34,310 nucleotides of DNA from Paracoccaceae bacterium (lineage in GTDB: Bacteria; Pseudomonadota; Alphaproteobacteria; Rhodobacterales; Rhodobacteraceae): positions 1-34,310 of the forward strand of contig JASBSV010000047.1 of NCBI GenBank assembly GCA_030148745.1, in the 5' to 3' direction. Each line of letters begins with the position of its first letter. Positions within the stretch are counted from its first letter, which is position 1. The notes beneath the pieces are model-generated. The model was not told the origin of the DNA, made no database searches, and saw nothing but the letters and a program-made list of their open reading frames with translations. Below are positions 25,698 through 34,310 of this stretch, piece by piece. Both the position numbers and the translations under genes were made by a program.

Positions 25698-26327
25698 ATG
25701 ACGGCGCAGGAGATTGAGGCAATGTTCACCCGCGCGGGCGAGGGATTTGTCTTTGCCCGTTGGGGGCGGCCGATCGCACCGATCATTTTCGGGGTCGACG
25801 ATGCTTCGCTTGCGGTTCTGAAAGGCGCGATCGAGGCGATGGTGAGCCTTGCCGGTCATCAGATGGCCGAGACCGATCCTGAGCTGGGCGCCAATCTGAT
25901 GCTGTTTTTCATCCGCGACTGGGACGAGTTGACCGAGACGCCCAATCTGGCCGAGCTGGTGCCCGATCTGGGCCCGTTGGTGGCGCGGCTTGAGGCGCAG
26001 GGCGCCAGCCAGTACCGTATGTTCCGCTTTGACGAGGCCGGCGCCATTCGCGCCGCTTTTGTGTTCGTGAAGATGACGGATGAGATGGCGGCGCAGCCGG
26101 CCGCGACGCTGGCGCTGTGGCAGATGGTACAGGTGATCCTGCTCTGGTCGGAGGCGGCATTTGCCGGGGCTTCGCCGCTGATGCGCCCCGAGGGGCAGGA
26201 TATGGCGGTGCTCAAACCGCAGATCGCGGCGCTGATCAGGGCCGCTTACGATCCGGTTCTGCCGGCGGCAAGCCGCGAGCCCAGTCTGGCGCTGCGGCTT
26301 TTTGCGCGTCTGCAGGTGATGTCGTGA
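25698..26327 (+). CDS. conserved-looking protein of unknown function coupled to ybgC
   Basis: The 209-residue product is not recognised as a named family. It has no signal peptide and no clear membrane helix, so it is probably cytoplasmic. It is rich in Ala, Glu and Leu, with FVFARWGRPIAPIIFG near residue 17-32, NLMLFFIRDWDELTETPNLAELVPDLG in the middle and several long helices. The ATG at 25698 follows GGCGGGGGCGG. Its stop overlaps the GTG start of ybgC, so it is translated together with the Tol-Pal gene cluster. From memory, similar proteins occupy this position in other Rhodobacterales; any role in Tol-Pal is inference from position. Confidence 0.8.
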   Translation: MTAQEIEAMFTRAGEGFVFARWGRPIAPIIFGVDDASLAVLKGAIEAMVSLAGHQMAETDPELGANLMLFFIRDWDELTETPNLAELVPDLGPLVARLEAQGASQYRMFRFDEAGAIRAAFVFVKMTDEMAAQPAATLALWQMVQVILLWSEAAFAGASPLMRPEGQDMAVLKPQIAALIRAAYDPVLPAASREPSLALRLFARLQVMS

Positions 26328-26713
26328 AGGGGCGCTTCGATGTTCATGTCTATTACGAGGACACCGATCTGGCCGGGATCGTCTATTACGCCAATTACCT
26401 GCGGTACATCGAGCGCGCGCGCACCGAATGGGTGCGGATGCTGGGCATTGATCAGCGGGCGCTGAAGGCCGAGCGCGGAGTCGTTTTCGCGGTGCGCCGG
26501 CTGGAGGCCGATTATCTGGTCCCGGCGCGGTTTGACGAGGATTTGACGGTGCTGACCGAGCCAAAGGAGATCGGCGGCGCGCGGCTTGTGCTGGAGCAGG
26601 GGGTCTGGCGCGAGGGGCAGCTGTTGTTTCACGCCATTGTGACCCTTGTGGCGCTGGGCGAGGCAGGGCAGGCGGTTCGAATGCCAGCAAACATCCGCCG
26701 ACGATTGCAATAG
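26324..26713 (+). CDS. ybgC: Tol-Pal associated acyl-CoA thioesterase YbgC
   Basis: The 129-residue hotdog-fold protein carries the 4-hydroxybenzoyl-CoA thioesterase signature YYEDTDLAGIVYYANYL at 10-26, with an acidic catalytic residue in EDTD. The start is GTG 26324 overlapping the previous stop (GTGA). YbgC hydrolyses short or medium acyl-CoA and is the usual first gene of tol-pal clusters; why it travels with them is not known. About 100 bp separate it from tolQ, and this gap has its own promoter-like sequences. Confidence 0.95.
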   Translation: MKGRFDVHVYYEDTDLAGIVYYANYLRYIERARTEWVRMLGIDQRALKAERGVVFAVRRLEADYLVPARFDEDLTVLTEPKEIGGARLVLEQGVWREGQLLFHAIVTLVALGEAGQAVRMPANIRRRLQ

Positions 26714-26747
26714 TTCGCCGCCCCGACCTGTTTTCTTGGCAATCCCC

Positions 26748-26776
26748 TTAATTTGTGAGTAACTAGCGCGTAACTA
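26748..26776 (+). promoter_or_regulatory. three 11-bp phased half-sites upstream of tolQ
   Basis: TTAAT (26748), GTAAC (26759) and GTAAC (26770) recur with an exact 11-bp period; the last two extend to GTAACTA. The first pair is also TTAA-N7-GTAAC, one mismatch from a CtrA site. A TTGGCA at 26736-26741 could be a -35 element with TAACTA as -10. Tandem sites spaced 11 bp are typical of OmpR/PhoB-family regulators. Confidence 0.5.
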
Positions 26777-26812
26777 AGGGCGACGAACGGCCCGGCAGGA
26801 GCGAGCAGGCAT

Positions 26813-27478
26813 ATGGATGACTTTTCGATGTGGGCACTTTTTGCCCGCGCGACCCCGATAGTGAAACTGGTAATTCTACTGTTGATCGGGGCCTCTTTCT
26901 GGGCATGGGCGATCATTTTCCAGAAACTGATCAGCTATCGCGAGGCGCGGCGTGAGGCGGCGGTTTTCGACCGCTCTTTCTGGTCAGGCGAGCCATTGGA
27001 TGAGCTGTTCGAAACGCTGGGCCCCGAGCCGAAGGGCGCCTCGCAAAAGATCTTTGCGGCGGGGATGAGCGAATGGCGCCGCAGCCACCGTGAGGACGGC
27101 AGGCTGATCGCCGGGGCGCAGGCGCGGATCGACCGGTCGATGGATGTGGCGATCGCCAAAGAGGCGGAGAAGCTTAACAAGGGGCTGGCGTTTCTGGCCA
27201 CGGTCGGCTCAACCGCGCCCTTTATCGGGCTTTTCGGGACGGTCTGGGGCATCATGAACGCCTTTGTCGAGATTGCCGCCCAGCAGAACACCAACCTTGC
27301 CGTGGTGGCGCCGGGCATCGCCGAGGCGCTTCTGGCGACCGGCTTTGGCCTTTTGGCGGCCATTCCGGCGGTGATATTCTATAACAAGCTTTCGGCTGAC
27401 AGCGACCGCATCACTGGTGGTTACGAGGCCTTCGCCGATGAATTTGCGACAATCCTCAGTCGCCAGCTGGACAGCTGA
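26813..27478 (+). CDS. tolQ: Tol-Pal motor protein TolQ
   Basis: TolQ forms, with TolR, the proton-driven stator complex in the inner membrane. The 221-residue protein has one N-terminal membrane helix (about 16-36), a large cytoplasmic loop and two helices in the second half (around 120-145 and 160-185). GSTAPFIGLFGTVWGIMNAF and the IAEALLATGFGLLAAIPAVIFYN segment are the family signatures; the Thr and Glu residues in them lie near the proton path. The start is ATG 26813. tolR follows after 3 bp. Confidence 0.96.
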   Translation: MDDFSMWALFARATPIVKLVILLLIGASFWAWAIIFQKLISYREARREAAVFDRSFWSGEPLDELFETLGPEPKGASQKIFAAGMSEWRRSHREDGRLIAGAQARIDRSMDVAIAKEAEKLNKGLAFLATVGSTAPFIGLFGTVWGIMNAFVEIAAQQNTNLAVVAPGIAEALLATGFGLLAAIPAVIFYNKLSADSDRITGGYEAFADEFATILSRQLDS

Positions 27479-27481
27479 GCG

Positions 27482-27967
<486 letters not shown>

Positions 27968-27974
27968 GGCGCGG

Positions 27975-29084
27975 GTGCAGACCGGCACCTATATCTCGGG
28001 CGCAGCGCATGCGGCCCTTATCGCCTGGGTCCTGTTTGGCGGGGCCTTGCAGAAAAAGCCGGCCGCGCCCATGCCTGAGAATATGAATGTTTCGGTGATC
28101 TCGGCGGCTGAGCTTGCCGCGATGAGCGCGCGACAGCCCGATGCGCCCGCCGATGCACCGGCGCCGCCGCCGGTGCCGCCGCAGGAAAACGCGCCGCAGG
28201 CTCCGGCTGCCGAACCGCCGGTTAAGACCACCGATGCGCCTAGCCCAAAGGCCCCGCCCGCCGCCGATGCCAGCCCCGATGTCACCGCGATCGAGCCTTT
28301 GCCAAAGGCGCCCTCAGGTGAAACCGCCCCCGCCGCCCCGCCGTCGCCCGATACCCAAACCTCGGCCCGGTTGGTCGTGAAAACGCCCCAGCCGCCGCAG
28401 CAGCAGGCGGCGCCCCGCGTGGCGCCCAAGGCCGCCCCGGCGCCGCCTAAGGATGCGCAGATCTCGGATCAGGCGCAGAAAGAGGTGGCGCCCGATCCGC
28501 TGGCCGCCGACAAGACGCCGCAAAAACCCAAAGAGGCCAAGGCCCCGGCGCAGGCCGCGACCGAGATCGTGACCGAGGCGGAAAAGCCCAAAGCCCCGCT
28601 TAAATCTCAGCGCCCCAAGACCCGGCCATCCAGACCCGCCGCCCCCAAAGTTGCGGCTAATCCGGCCAAGCCGCCGAAACCGCCGGCTAAATCGGCAACC
28701 GACAGCGCCGTTGCCGCCGCGCTGGCCGCTACCGCGCCGGCGCCCGCCGCCCCCAGCGGACCGCCCCTGACGGGAGGCGAGAAAGATGCGCTGCGCGTTG
28801 CGGTGCAGGCTTGTTGGAATGTCGGCTCTCTATCGTCCGAGGCGCTGGCCACGACGGTGGTTGTCGGTGTATCGATGAACCGGGACGGCACCCCGGACGC
28901 AGGCTCGATCCGGATGTTGTCGTCCGAGGGTGGATCAGCCGCCGCGGCGAAACAGGCCTATGAGACGGCGCGCCGGGCGATCATTCGCTGTGGTGCGGGT
29001 GGCTATAATCTGCCGGTCGAGAAATATGGACGTTGGCAGGATATTGAAATGACATTCAATCCGGAGAAAATGAGGATCAAATGA
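27975..29084 (+). CDS. tolA: Tol-Pal protein TolA
   Basis: TolA spans the periplasm and connects the TolQR motor to TolB-Pal. From GTG 27975 it has 369 residues. A single N-terminal helix (about 7-25) is followed by a Pro/Ala/Lys-rich central region (about 40-265) and a C-terminal TonB/TolA-like domain beginning [20 protein letters not shown]. The central region is PA/PK-rich and not the Ala-Lys-Glu helix of enterobacteria, typical for alphaproteobacteria. The two C-terminal Cys (WNVG and IIRCG segments) could form a disulfide. The GTG was chosen because the frame upstream lies inside tolR. Confidence 0.92.
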   Translation: MQTGTYISGAAHAALIAWVLFGGALQKKPAAPMPENMNVSVISAAELAAMSARQPDAPADAPAPPPVPPQENAPQAPAAEPPVKTTDAPSPKAPPAADASPDVTAIEPLPKAPSGETAPAAPPSPDTQTSARLVVKTPQPPQQQAAPRVAPKAAPAPPKDAQISDQAQKEVAPDPLAADKTPQKPKEAKAPAQAATEIVTEAEKPKAPLKSQRPKTRPSRPAAPKVAANPAKPPKPPAKSATDSAVAAALAATAPAPAAPSGPPLTGGEKDALRVAVQACWNVGSLSSEALATTVVVGVSMNRDGTPDAGSIRMLSSEGGSAAAAKQAYETARRAIIRCGAGGYNLPVEKYGRWQDIEMTFNPEKMRIK

Positions 29085-30406
29085 GAAACCTCGCTTCACT
29101 AGTTCTGTTGTTGCTCGCCTTTGCGGCGCCCCTTTCGGCTCAGGAACGGTCCGGACCGCTCAGGATCACCATCACCGAAGGCGTGATAGAGCCTTTGCCC
29201 TTTGCCGCCCCGGCCTTTATCGCCGAAAACCCCGCAGCGGGGGAATTTGCCCGCGATATCGCGCAGGTGATTGCCGATGATCTGGCCGGCACCGGGCTTT
29301 TCCGTCAGATCCCGGCCGAGGCGTTCATCAGCCGCATCACCAGTTTCGATGCGCCGGTCCAATATGCCGACTGGAAGGCGATCAATGCTCAGGCGCTGAT
29401 CACCGGCGCGGTCAGCGCCGGGACCGATGGGCGCATGACGGTGAAATTCCGGGTCTTCGATGTTTTCGCTCAGGCCCAGTTGGGCGATGGGCTTCAGTTT
29501 GGCGGCTCCACGGGAAGCTGGCGGCGCATGGCCCATAAAGTGGCTGATGCCGTCTATAGCCGGATCACCGGCGAGGGCGCCTATTTCGACAGCCGTGTGG
29601 TCTTTGTCGCCGAAAGCGGGCCCAAGGACGCTCGCAAAAAGCGGCTGGCGATCATGGATTACGATGGCGCCAATGTGCAATATCTGACCGACGACCGCTC
29701 GATCGTTCTGGCGCCGCGCTTCTCGCCCACCGGCGACCGGGTGCTCTATACCTCTTATGAAAGCGGCTTTCCGCGGATTTACGAGATGAACGTCGCCTCG
29801 GTCACCCGCCGCGCGCTTGACGAACAGCCCGGCACGATGACCTTTGCGCCACGCTTTGGACCCGATGGTCAGGCGGTGGTGTTTTCGCTGTCCTCGGGCG
29901 GCAACACCGATCTTTATAAGCTGAATCTTGCCAGCGGCGCGCGTCAGCGCCTGACCTCGGCGCCTTCGATCGAAACCGCGCCCAGCTTTTCGCCCGACGG
30001 TAGCCAGATCGTCTTTGAAAGTGACCGCTCGGGCAACCAGCAGCTTTATATCATGCCCTCGGGCGGCGGCGAGGCGCAGCGCATCAGCTTTGGCAAAGGC
30101 CGCTACAGTACGCCGGTCTGGTCCCCGCGCGGCGATCTGATCGCCTTTACCAAACAATATCAGGGCCGTTTTCATATCGGCGTGATGCGCGTGGACGGCA
30201 GCGAAGAGCGGCTTTTGACCTCATCTTTCCTCGATGAAGGGCCGACATGGTCGCCCAATGGCCGGGTGATCATGTTCTCGCGCGAAAGTCAGGGCGCACA
30301 GGGAAGCTCGACCCTCTATTCGGTCGATATCACCGGGCGCAATCTCAAACGCGTTCCCACCCCCGGCGGCGCCTCCGACCCCTCGTGGTCACCGCTACAG
30401 AAATAG
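29081..30406 (+). CDS. tolB: periplasmic Tol-Pal protein TolB
   Basis: TolB is a periplasmic protein that binds Pal and relays TolA. The 441-residue product has a signal peptide ([21 protein letters not shown]), an N-terminal alpha/beta domain (about 25-165) and a six-bladed beta-propeller with WD-like repeats such as [38 protein letters not shown] and [14 protein letters not shown]. It starts in an ATGA overlap with tolA. pal follows after 69 bp. Confidence 0.97.
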   Translation: MRNLASLVLLLLAFAAPLSAQERSGPLRITITEGVIEPLPFAAPAFIAENPAAGEFARDIAQVIADDLAGTGLFRQIPAEAFISRITSFDAPVQYADWKAINAQALITGAVSAGTDGRMTVKFRVFDVFAQAQLGDGLQFGGSTGSWRRMAHKVADAVYSRITGEGAYFDSRVVFVAESGPKDARKKRLAIMDYDGANVQYLTDDRSIVLAPRFSPTGDRVLYTSYESGFPRIYEMNVASVTRRALDEQPGTMTFAPRFGPDGQAVVFSLSSGGNTDLYKLNLASGARQRLTSAPSIETAPSFSPDGSQIVFESDRSGNQQLYIMPSGGGEAQRISFGKGRYSTPVWSPRGDLIAFTKQYQGRFHIGVMRVDGSEERLLTSSFLDEGPTWSPNGRVIMFSRESQGAQGSSTLYSVDITGRNLKRVPTPGGASDPSWSPLQK

Positions 30407-30475
30407 GATGCGTTTTCAAATCGAACGTAAAATGGTACAGATAATGCAACCAACAAAAATGAGCAGGACAGAGAC

Positions 30476-30973
30476 ATGAAGACATCATTCAAACTCGCGG
30501 CCCTCGTTCTGGTGCTGGGGCTCGCGGCCTGCACCAACCCCGACCGTTTCGCCGGCGGCAATTCGGTTGATCTGAACGCCAGCGCCAATGCCGCTGCCGA
30601 TCCCGCCTCTCCGGCCTATTTCCAGAACACCGTGGGCGACCGCGTGCTTTTTGCCGTCGATCAGTCCACGCTGAGCGACGAGGCGCGCCAGACCCTGACG
30701 GCTCAGGCCGCATGGCTTCAGGCCAACACCGATTACAGCGCGACGATCGAAGGGCACGCAGACGAGCAGGGCACCCGCGAATATAACCTTGCGCTGGGCG
30801 CGCGCCGGGCCAGCTCGGCCAAAGAGTTTTTGGTCAGTCGGGGCATTGCCGCCGACCGCCTGCGCACCGTAAGCTATGGCAAGGAACGCCCCATTGCGAT
30901 CTGTTCGGATGAATCATGCTACTCACAAAACCGTCGTGCCGTAACCGTTCTGCGCGTGGGGACAGGCGGCTGA
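30476..30973 (+). CDS. pal: peptidoglycan-associated lipoprotein Pal
   Basis: Pal anchors the outer membrane to peptidoglycan. The 165-residue protein has a lipoprotein signal with lipobox LAAC and lipidated Cys19, a flexible linker (20-50) and the OmpA-C domain (about 55-160) with YSATIEGHADEQGTREYN and LGARRASSAKEFL, the diaminopimelate-binding elements. The codons before position 31 code for the export signal. The end of the gene overlaps the probable start of cpoB. Confidence 0.97.
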   Translation: MKTSFKLAALVLVLGLAACTNPDRFAGGNSVDLNASANAAADPASPAYFQNTVGDRVLFAVDQSTLSDEARQTLTAQAAWLQANTDYSATIEGHADEQGTREYNLALGARRASSAKEFLVSRGIAADRLRTVSYGKERPIAICSDESCYSQNRRAVTVLRVGTGG

Positions 30974-31824
30974 CCCTGCGCGGCCTGATCCTGGCGCTCA
31001 GCCTTGCTTTGGCGCCCGTTCAGGCGCCGGCGCAGGCCAGCGACCAGACCCTTGCCGACATCCGGCAGGAGCTTTCGGTGCTTTATGTCGAACTGCAGCG
31101 CCTCAAGCGCGAGCTTTCCACGACGTCAGGCCCCTCGGTCCCGGCGGCGGGCAGCGCGCCTCTGGAACGGCTCGACGCGATCGAGATCGAGATGCAGCGC
31201 CTGACGGCCAAGACCGAACGGCTTGAGTTCCGGCTCAACAGTGTGGTCAAGGACGGGACCAACCGGATCGGCGATCTTGAGTTTCGCCTGTGCGAGCTTG
31301 ACGCCAAATGCGACATCTCCAAACTGCCCAAGACCGGCATTCTGGGGGGCGGCAAACTGCCCGCCACGGCAGCAGCGCCTGCCGCGGGCGGGGCTGGCAC
31401 TGATACCGGCACAGGCACAGGCGGGGCCACCACCGAACTGGCGGTCGCCGAACAGGCCGATTTCGACGCCGCCAAAGCCGCGCTTGACCAAGGCCAGTTC
31501 GTCAATGCCGCCGCCGGTTTCGAGGCATTTGTGAACAATTATCCCGGCGGGCAGCTGACCTCGGCGGCGCAATATTTCCGGGGCCGGGCTCTGGAAGGTC
31601 TGGGCGAAACCTCTTCGGCGGCGCGCGCCTATCTGGAAAGCTTTTCAAGCGATCCCACCGGTGCCAATGCGCCGAACGCGCTCTTGCGGCTGGGGGTCAC
31701 GCTGGCCGCGCTTGGCCAGACTTCCGAGGCCTGCGTCACTTTGGGCGAGGTTTCGACCCGCTTTCCTGGCGGTAAACCCGATGCCGAGGCCCAGAAGGCG
31801 CGCGGCGATCTGGGCTGTTCGTGA
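30916..31824 (+). CDS. cpoB: Tol-Pal system protein CpoB/YbgF
   Basis: CpoB coordinates peptidoglycan synthesis with Tol-Pal constriction. The 302-residue product has an N-terminal signal peptide core (LRGLILALSLALAPVQAPAQA), a coiled coil (about 42-100: DIRQELSVLYVELQRLKREL), a Gly/Thr/Ala linker with CELDAKC, and three TPR-like repeats (about 180-300). The only canonical start, ATG 30916, lies 58 bp inside pal and gives an unusually long, Arg-rich n-region. A CTG at 30970, overlapping the pal stop (CTGA), would give a normal signal peptide. The tilS GTG overlaps its stop. Confidence 0.9.
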   Translation: MLLTKPSCRNRSARGDRRLTLRGLILALSLALAPVQAPAQASDQTLADIRQELSVLYVELQRLKRELSTTSGPSVPAAGSAPLERLDAIEIEMQRLTAKTERLEFRLNSVVKDGTNRIGDLEFRLCELDAKCDISKLPKTGILGGGKLPATAAAPAAGGAGTDTGTGTGGATTELAVAEQADFDAAKAALDQGQFVNAAAGFEAFVNNYPGGQLTSAAQYFRGRALEGLGETSSAARAYLESFSSDPTGANAPNALLRLGVTLAALGQTSEACVTLGEVSTRFPGGKPDAEAQKARGDLGCS

Positions 31825-33164
31825 CGCTCAGGCAGGGCTTTGCCGATCAGATGGGGCAGCTTTTGGGCCCCCGCCCGCCCGGTGACATCGGGCTTGCCGT
31901 CTCGGGCGGCAGCGACAGCATGGCGCTTATGCATCTGGCCGCCGGCTGGGCCCGCGATCGCGGCGTCACGCTTTGGGTGGTAACCGTCGATCACGGGCTG
32001 CGCCCCGCCGCCGCGCAAGAGGCGCAGCAGGTCGCGCAGGCCGCGGCCGGGCTTGGCCTTTCTCACGCCACGCTGAAATGGACGGGCCATGACGGGCAGG
32101 GCAACCTGCAGGATGCCGCGCGCCGGGCCCGGCTGGCCCTTTTCAGCCGCTGGCGTGGCCGGGTGGGGCACATCCTTTTGGGTCATACCGCCGACGATCA
32201 GGCCGAAACCATCCTGATGCGGTTGGCCCGTGGCTCGGGGGTTGAGGGGCTCTCGGGCATGGCCGCGCGCCGCATCGTGGCCGATATCGCGCCGCCGGGC
32301 GATCTTGCGGATGCCCCTGACGATGCTCCCGCCCGCTCGGCTGGCTGGCCGCCCCGGGAGGCGCGTAAAAGTGGGAATTTTGAAATTCTAAGGCCGCTTC
32401 TGGGCTTAAGCCGCGCCCAATTGCGTGAATTTCTACAAGATCTCGGGGTCGGCTGGGTCGATGATCCCTCAAACGATGATCTGCGTTTTGACCGGGTCAG
32501 GGCGCGCAAGGCGCTGGCGCTTCTGGCGCCGTTGGGGGTGACGCCGGCTGGGCTGAACCAGACCGGCGCACGTCTGGCGCGCGCGCGCGAGGCGCTGGAC
32601 CGGCGCGCCCATCAGGTCGCCTGCGCGATTGTCACGCAAGAGGATGGCGATCTGATTTTCGACCGCGCCGGCCTGCAACAGACCGAGCGTGACACACAGC
32701 TGCGCCTCTTGGCCGCAGCGCTCAAATGGGTCTCGTCGGCCGATTACCGCCCCCGCGCACAGCCGCTGGAACAGGCGCTTTTGGCGGCTTTAGCGCGAAA
32801 ATCCGCCACCCTGCACGGCTGCCTGATCCATTCGGGCAAGACGCATCTGCGCGTGACGCGCGAATATGCGGCGGTTGCGACACTGGCCTGCCCCGCCGGG
32901 CCGGGGCATCTGTGGGACCGGCGCTGGTTGGCCCAGGGGCCTGATATCAAAGGCTTCGAGCTCCGCGCTCTGGGCCCCGAGGGGCTTGCCCGGATCGGCC
33001 CGCCCCCGCCGGGCAGCGCCCCGCGCGCGGCCCTTGCGGCGGTGCCCGCGCTCTGGGATGGCGAGGATCTGATCGCCTGCCAAAGGCTGGGGTTCGGTCC
33101 GCGCTACAGCGAAACGCTCTGCCCGCCCGCCGGCCCCTTTCACGCGACGTTTTTATCGCATTGA
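31821..33164 (+). CDS. tilS: tRNA(Ile)-lysidine synthetase TilS
   Basis: TilS converts cytidine 34 of tRNA-Ile(CAU) to lysidine and so changes its codon and its charging by IleS; the enzyme is essential in most bacteria. The 447-residue protein has the PP-loop SGGSDS at 28-33, VDHGLRP, and GHTADDQAETILMRLARGSG. A Pro/Ala-rich insertion lies at about 160-185. The C-terminal domain (about 330-447) is degenerate, as usual in alphaproteobacteria. It starts with GTG in a GTGA overlap with cpoB. Position before ftsH is conserved widely. Confidence 0.95.
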   Translation: MTLRQGFADQMGQLLGPRPPGDIGLAVSGGSDSMALMHLAAGWARDRGVTLWVVTVDHGLRPAAAQEAQQVAQAAAGLGLSHATLKWTGHDGQGNLQDAARRARLALFSRWRGRVGHILLGHTADDQAETILMRLARGSGVEGLSGMAARRIVADIAPPGDLADAPDDAPARSAGWPPREARKSGNFEILRPLLGLSRAQLREFLQDLGVGWVDDPSNDDLRFDRVRARKALALLAPLGVTPAGLNQTGARLARAREALDRRAHQVACAIVTQEDGDLIFDRAGLQQTERDTQLRLLAAALKWVSSADYRPRAQPLEQALLAALARKSATLHGCLIHSGKTHLRVTREYAAVATLACPAGPGHLWDRRWLAQGPDIKGFELRALGPEGLARIGPPPPGSAPRAALAAVPALWDGEDLIACQRLGFGPRYSETLCPPAGPFHATFLSH

Positions 33165-33188
33165 ACCGGCCCGGTTAGTGACTATGTT
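33161..33188 (+). promoter_or_regulatory. possible ftsH promoter
   Basis: TTGAAC (33161-33166) and TATGTT (33183-33188) are 16 bases apart, starting at the tilS stop. Each matches the sigma-70 consensus at four of six positions. The TTGAA could also be half of a heat-shock promoter, but no CCCCAT-like partner is visible. Confidence 0.35.
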
Positions 33189-33196
33189 ATGGCAAA

Positions 33197-33216
33197 GCCC
33201 GGTATCCTGTCCGGGC
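33197..33216 (+). other. hairpin in the ftsH leader
   Basis: GCCCGG (33197-33202), eight-base loop, CCGGGC (33211-33216), followed by CCGCTATATTTT. It could be a terminator of the tol-tilS transcript or, because ftsH begins 27 bp later, a leader structure. Confidence 0.4.
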
Positions 33217-33242
33217 CCGCTATATTTTCAAGGAGACCACCT

Positions 33243-34310
33243 TTGGGCAACGCGAGAAATGTCGCATTCTGGGTCGTGCTGTTTTTGCTCGTCCTGGCCT
33301 TGTTCAACCTCTTTTCGGGCGGGCAGTCTGCGATGTCGTCGCGCTCGATCGATTATTCCAGTTTTGTAACCAGCATCGAAAACGGCAATGTCGCTTCGGC
33401 AACGCTGGATGGCGAACGGGTGACCTATCGCACCACCGATGGCACCCAATACACCACCATCAAGCCAAGCGAATCCGGTCTGACCAAACTGCTGATCGAC
33501 AAGAAGGTGCCGTTTCAGGTCAAGCCGCAGGAACAGTCGGGCTTTACCGCTGTTCTGATGACCTTCCTGCCCTTCATCCTGCTGATCGGCGTCTGGATCT
33601 ATTTCATGAACCGGATGCAGGGCGGCGGCAAAGGCGGCGCGATGGGCTTTGGCAAATCCAAGGCCAAGATGCTGACCGAAAAGCATGGCCGCGTGACCTT
33701 TGACGATGTCGCCGGTATCGACGAGGCCAAGGAAGAGCTGGAAGAGATTGTCGAGTTTCTGCGCAACCCGCAAAAGTTCAGCCGCCTTGGCGGCAAGATC
33801 CCCAAAGGCGCGCTTTTGGTCGGCCCTCCGGGTACCGGTAAAACCCTTCTCGCCCGCGCCATCGCCGGCGAGGCGGGCGTGCCCTTCTTCACCATCTCGG
33901 GCTCGGACTTTGTGGAAATGTTCGTCGGTGTCGGCGCATCCCGTGTGCGCGACATGTTCGAGCAGGCCAAAAAGAACGCCCCCTGCATCGTCTTCATCGA
34001 CGAGATCGACGCCGTCGGCCGCCACCGCGGCGCAGGCTATGGCGGCGGCAATGACGAACGCGAACAGACGCTGAACCAGCTTCTGGTCGAAATGGATGGT
34101 TTTGAGGCCAATGAAGGCGTGATCATCGTTGCGGCCACGAACCGTAAGGACGTGCTTGACCCCGCGCTGCTGCGCCCGGGCCGTTTTGACCGTCAGGTCA
34201 CCGTCCCCAACCCCGACATCAAGGGGCGCGAGAAAATTCTTGCCGTTCACGCCCGCAAGACACCGCTTGGCCCGGACGTCGATCTGCGCATCATCGCCCG
34301 CGGCTCGCCC
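33243..34310 (+). CDS. ftsH: ATP-dependent zinc metalloprotease FtsH, 3' end outside window
   Basis: FtsH is the essential membrane AAA+ protease for damaged membrane proteins and regulators such as LpxC or RpoH. The first 356 codons are present. Translation starts at TTG 33243, seven bases after AAGGAG; no ATG or GTG gives the conserved N-terminus [13 protein letters not shown]. There are two membrane helices (about 6-21 and 100-120) enclosing a periplasmic domain, Walker A GPPGTGKT at 194-201, the pore FVG loop, Walker B FIDEID and the second region of homology ([21 protein letters not shown] is split here by the motif limits). The protease domain with HEXXH is beyond the edge. Confidence 0.97.
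   Translation, partial: MGNARNVAFWVVLFLLVLALFNLFSGGQSAMSSRSIDYSSFVTSIENGNVASATLDGERVTYRTTDGTQYTTIKPSESGLTKLLIDKKVPFQVKPQEQSGFTAVLMTFLPFILLIGVWIYFMNRMQGGGKGGAMGFGKSKAKMLTEKHGRVTFDDVAGIDEAKEELEEIVEFLRNPQKFSRLGGKIPKGALLVGPPGTGKTLLARAIAGEAGVPFFTISGSDFVEMFVGVGASRVRDMFEQAKKNAPCIVFIDEIDAVGRHRGAGYGGGNDEREQTLNQLLVEMDGFEANEGVIIVAATNRKDVLDPALLRPGRFDRQVTVPNPDIKGREKILAVHARKTPLGPDVDLRIIARGSP

Noticed and set aside
25065-26690. Minus-strand open frame of 541 codons opposite ruvB and ybgC
   Set aside because: Composition is Arg/Pro-rich and crosses three real genes; no family is recognisable.
26674-26690. T-loop-like GGTTCGAATGCC
   Set aside because: It lies in the ybgC coding sequence and no acceptor or anticodon stem can be formed, so it is not a tRNA.
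28098-28780. Repetitive Pro/Ala-rich codons as possible DNA repeat
   Set aside because: This is the normal low-complexity central region of TolA, not an independent repeat.

Overview
The window looks like chromosomal core DNA of a GC-rich alphaproteobacterium of the Rhodobacterales (Rhodobacter / Paracoccus / Roseobacter group). Supporting signs are a phosphatidylcholine synthase, a perfect FNR-type box, a typical alphaproteobacterial ybgC-tolQRAB-pal-cpoB-tilS-ftsH run, ycjX-ycjF, a DUF1127 protein, and protein sequences of Rhodobacteraceae type (IleS, FtsH, the NDP-forming acyl-CoA synthetase). I see no transposase, prophage, CRISPR array, rRNA or tRNA. Almost all of the sequence is tightly packed coding DNA with many 1-4 bp stop/start overlaps.

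Layout. 1-2540 (minus): an ADP-forming acyl-CoA synthetase cut by the left edge, preceded in its operon by an acyl-CoA dehydrogenase. 2653-3423 (minus): truA. 3528-5968 (plus): ycjX-ycjF, stress-associated GTPase-like and membrane proteins. 6170-10437 (plus): ileS, ogt and an EamA permease. 10477-13634 (minus): pcs, xerC, a DUF484 gene and fsa. 13716-15902 (plus): priA, overlapping tail to tail with a small exported protein of unknown function (minus). 16493-17575 (minus): a YeeE/YedE (TsuA-like) sulfur-compound transporter, divergent from 17748-21154 (plus), an MFS permease, msrA, a hexapeptide acetyltransferase and prmA. 21251-21604 (plus) is a small membrane protein and 21718-21930 (minus) a DUF1127 protein, convergent on a bidirectional terminator. 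22267-25630 (plus): ruvC-ruvA, htpX, ruvB. 25698-33164 (plus): an unknown conserved-looking protein coupled to ybgC, then tolQ-tolR-tolA-tolB-pal-cpoB and tilS. 33243 to the right edge: ftsH, started by TTG.

Functionally the right half combines Holliday-junction processing (RuvABC), membrane-protein quality control (HtpX, FtsH) and the Tol-Pal system, which couples outer-membrane constriction to division. The left half is metabolism, translation (IleS, TruA, TilS further right), DNA maintenance (Ogt, XerC, PriA) and lipid synthesis (Pcs).

No new multi-gene defence or mobile system is visible. The most interesting signals are regulatory: an FNR box with a correctly placed -10 element, and a perfect 8-8-8 hairpin touching the start codon of the MFS gene; three TAA-type half-sites with exact 11-bp phasing upstream of tolQ; a perfect TTAA-N7-TTAA CtrA-like site; a 17-bp palindrome with an extra half-site upstream of the DUF1127 gene; and two copies of a short repeat whose stem is conserved while its loop changes length, with a T-rich tail.
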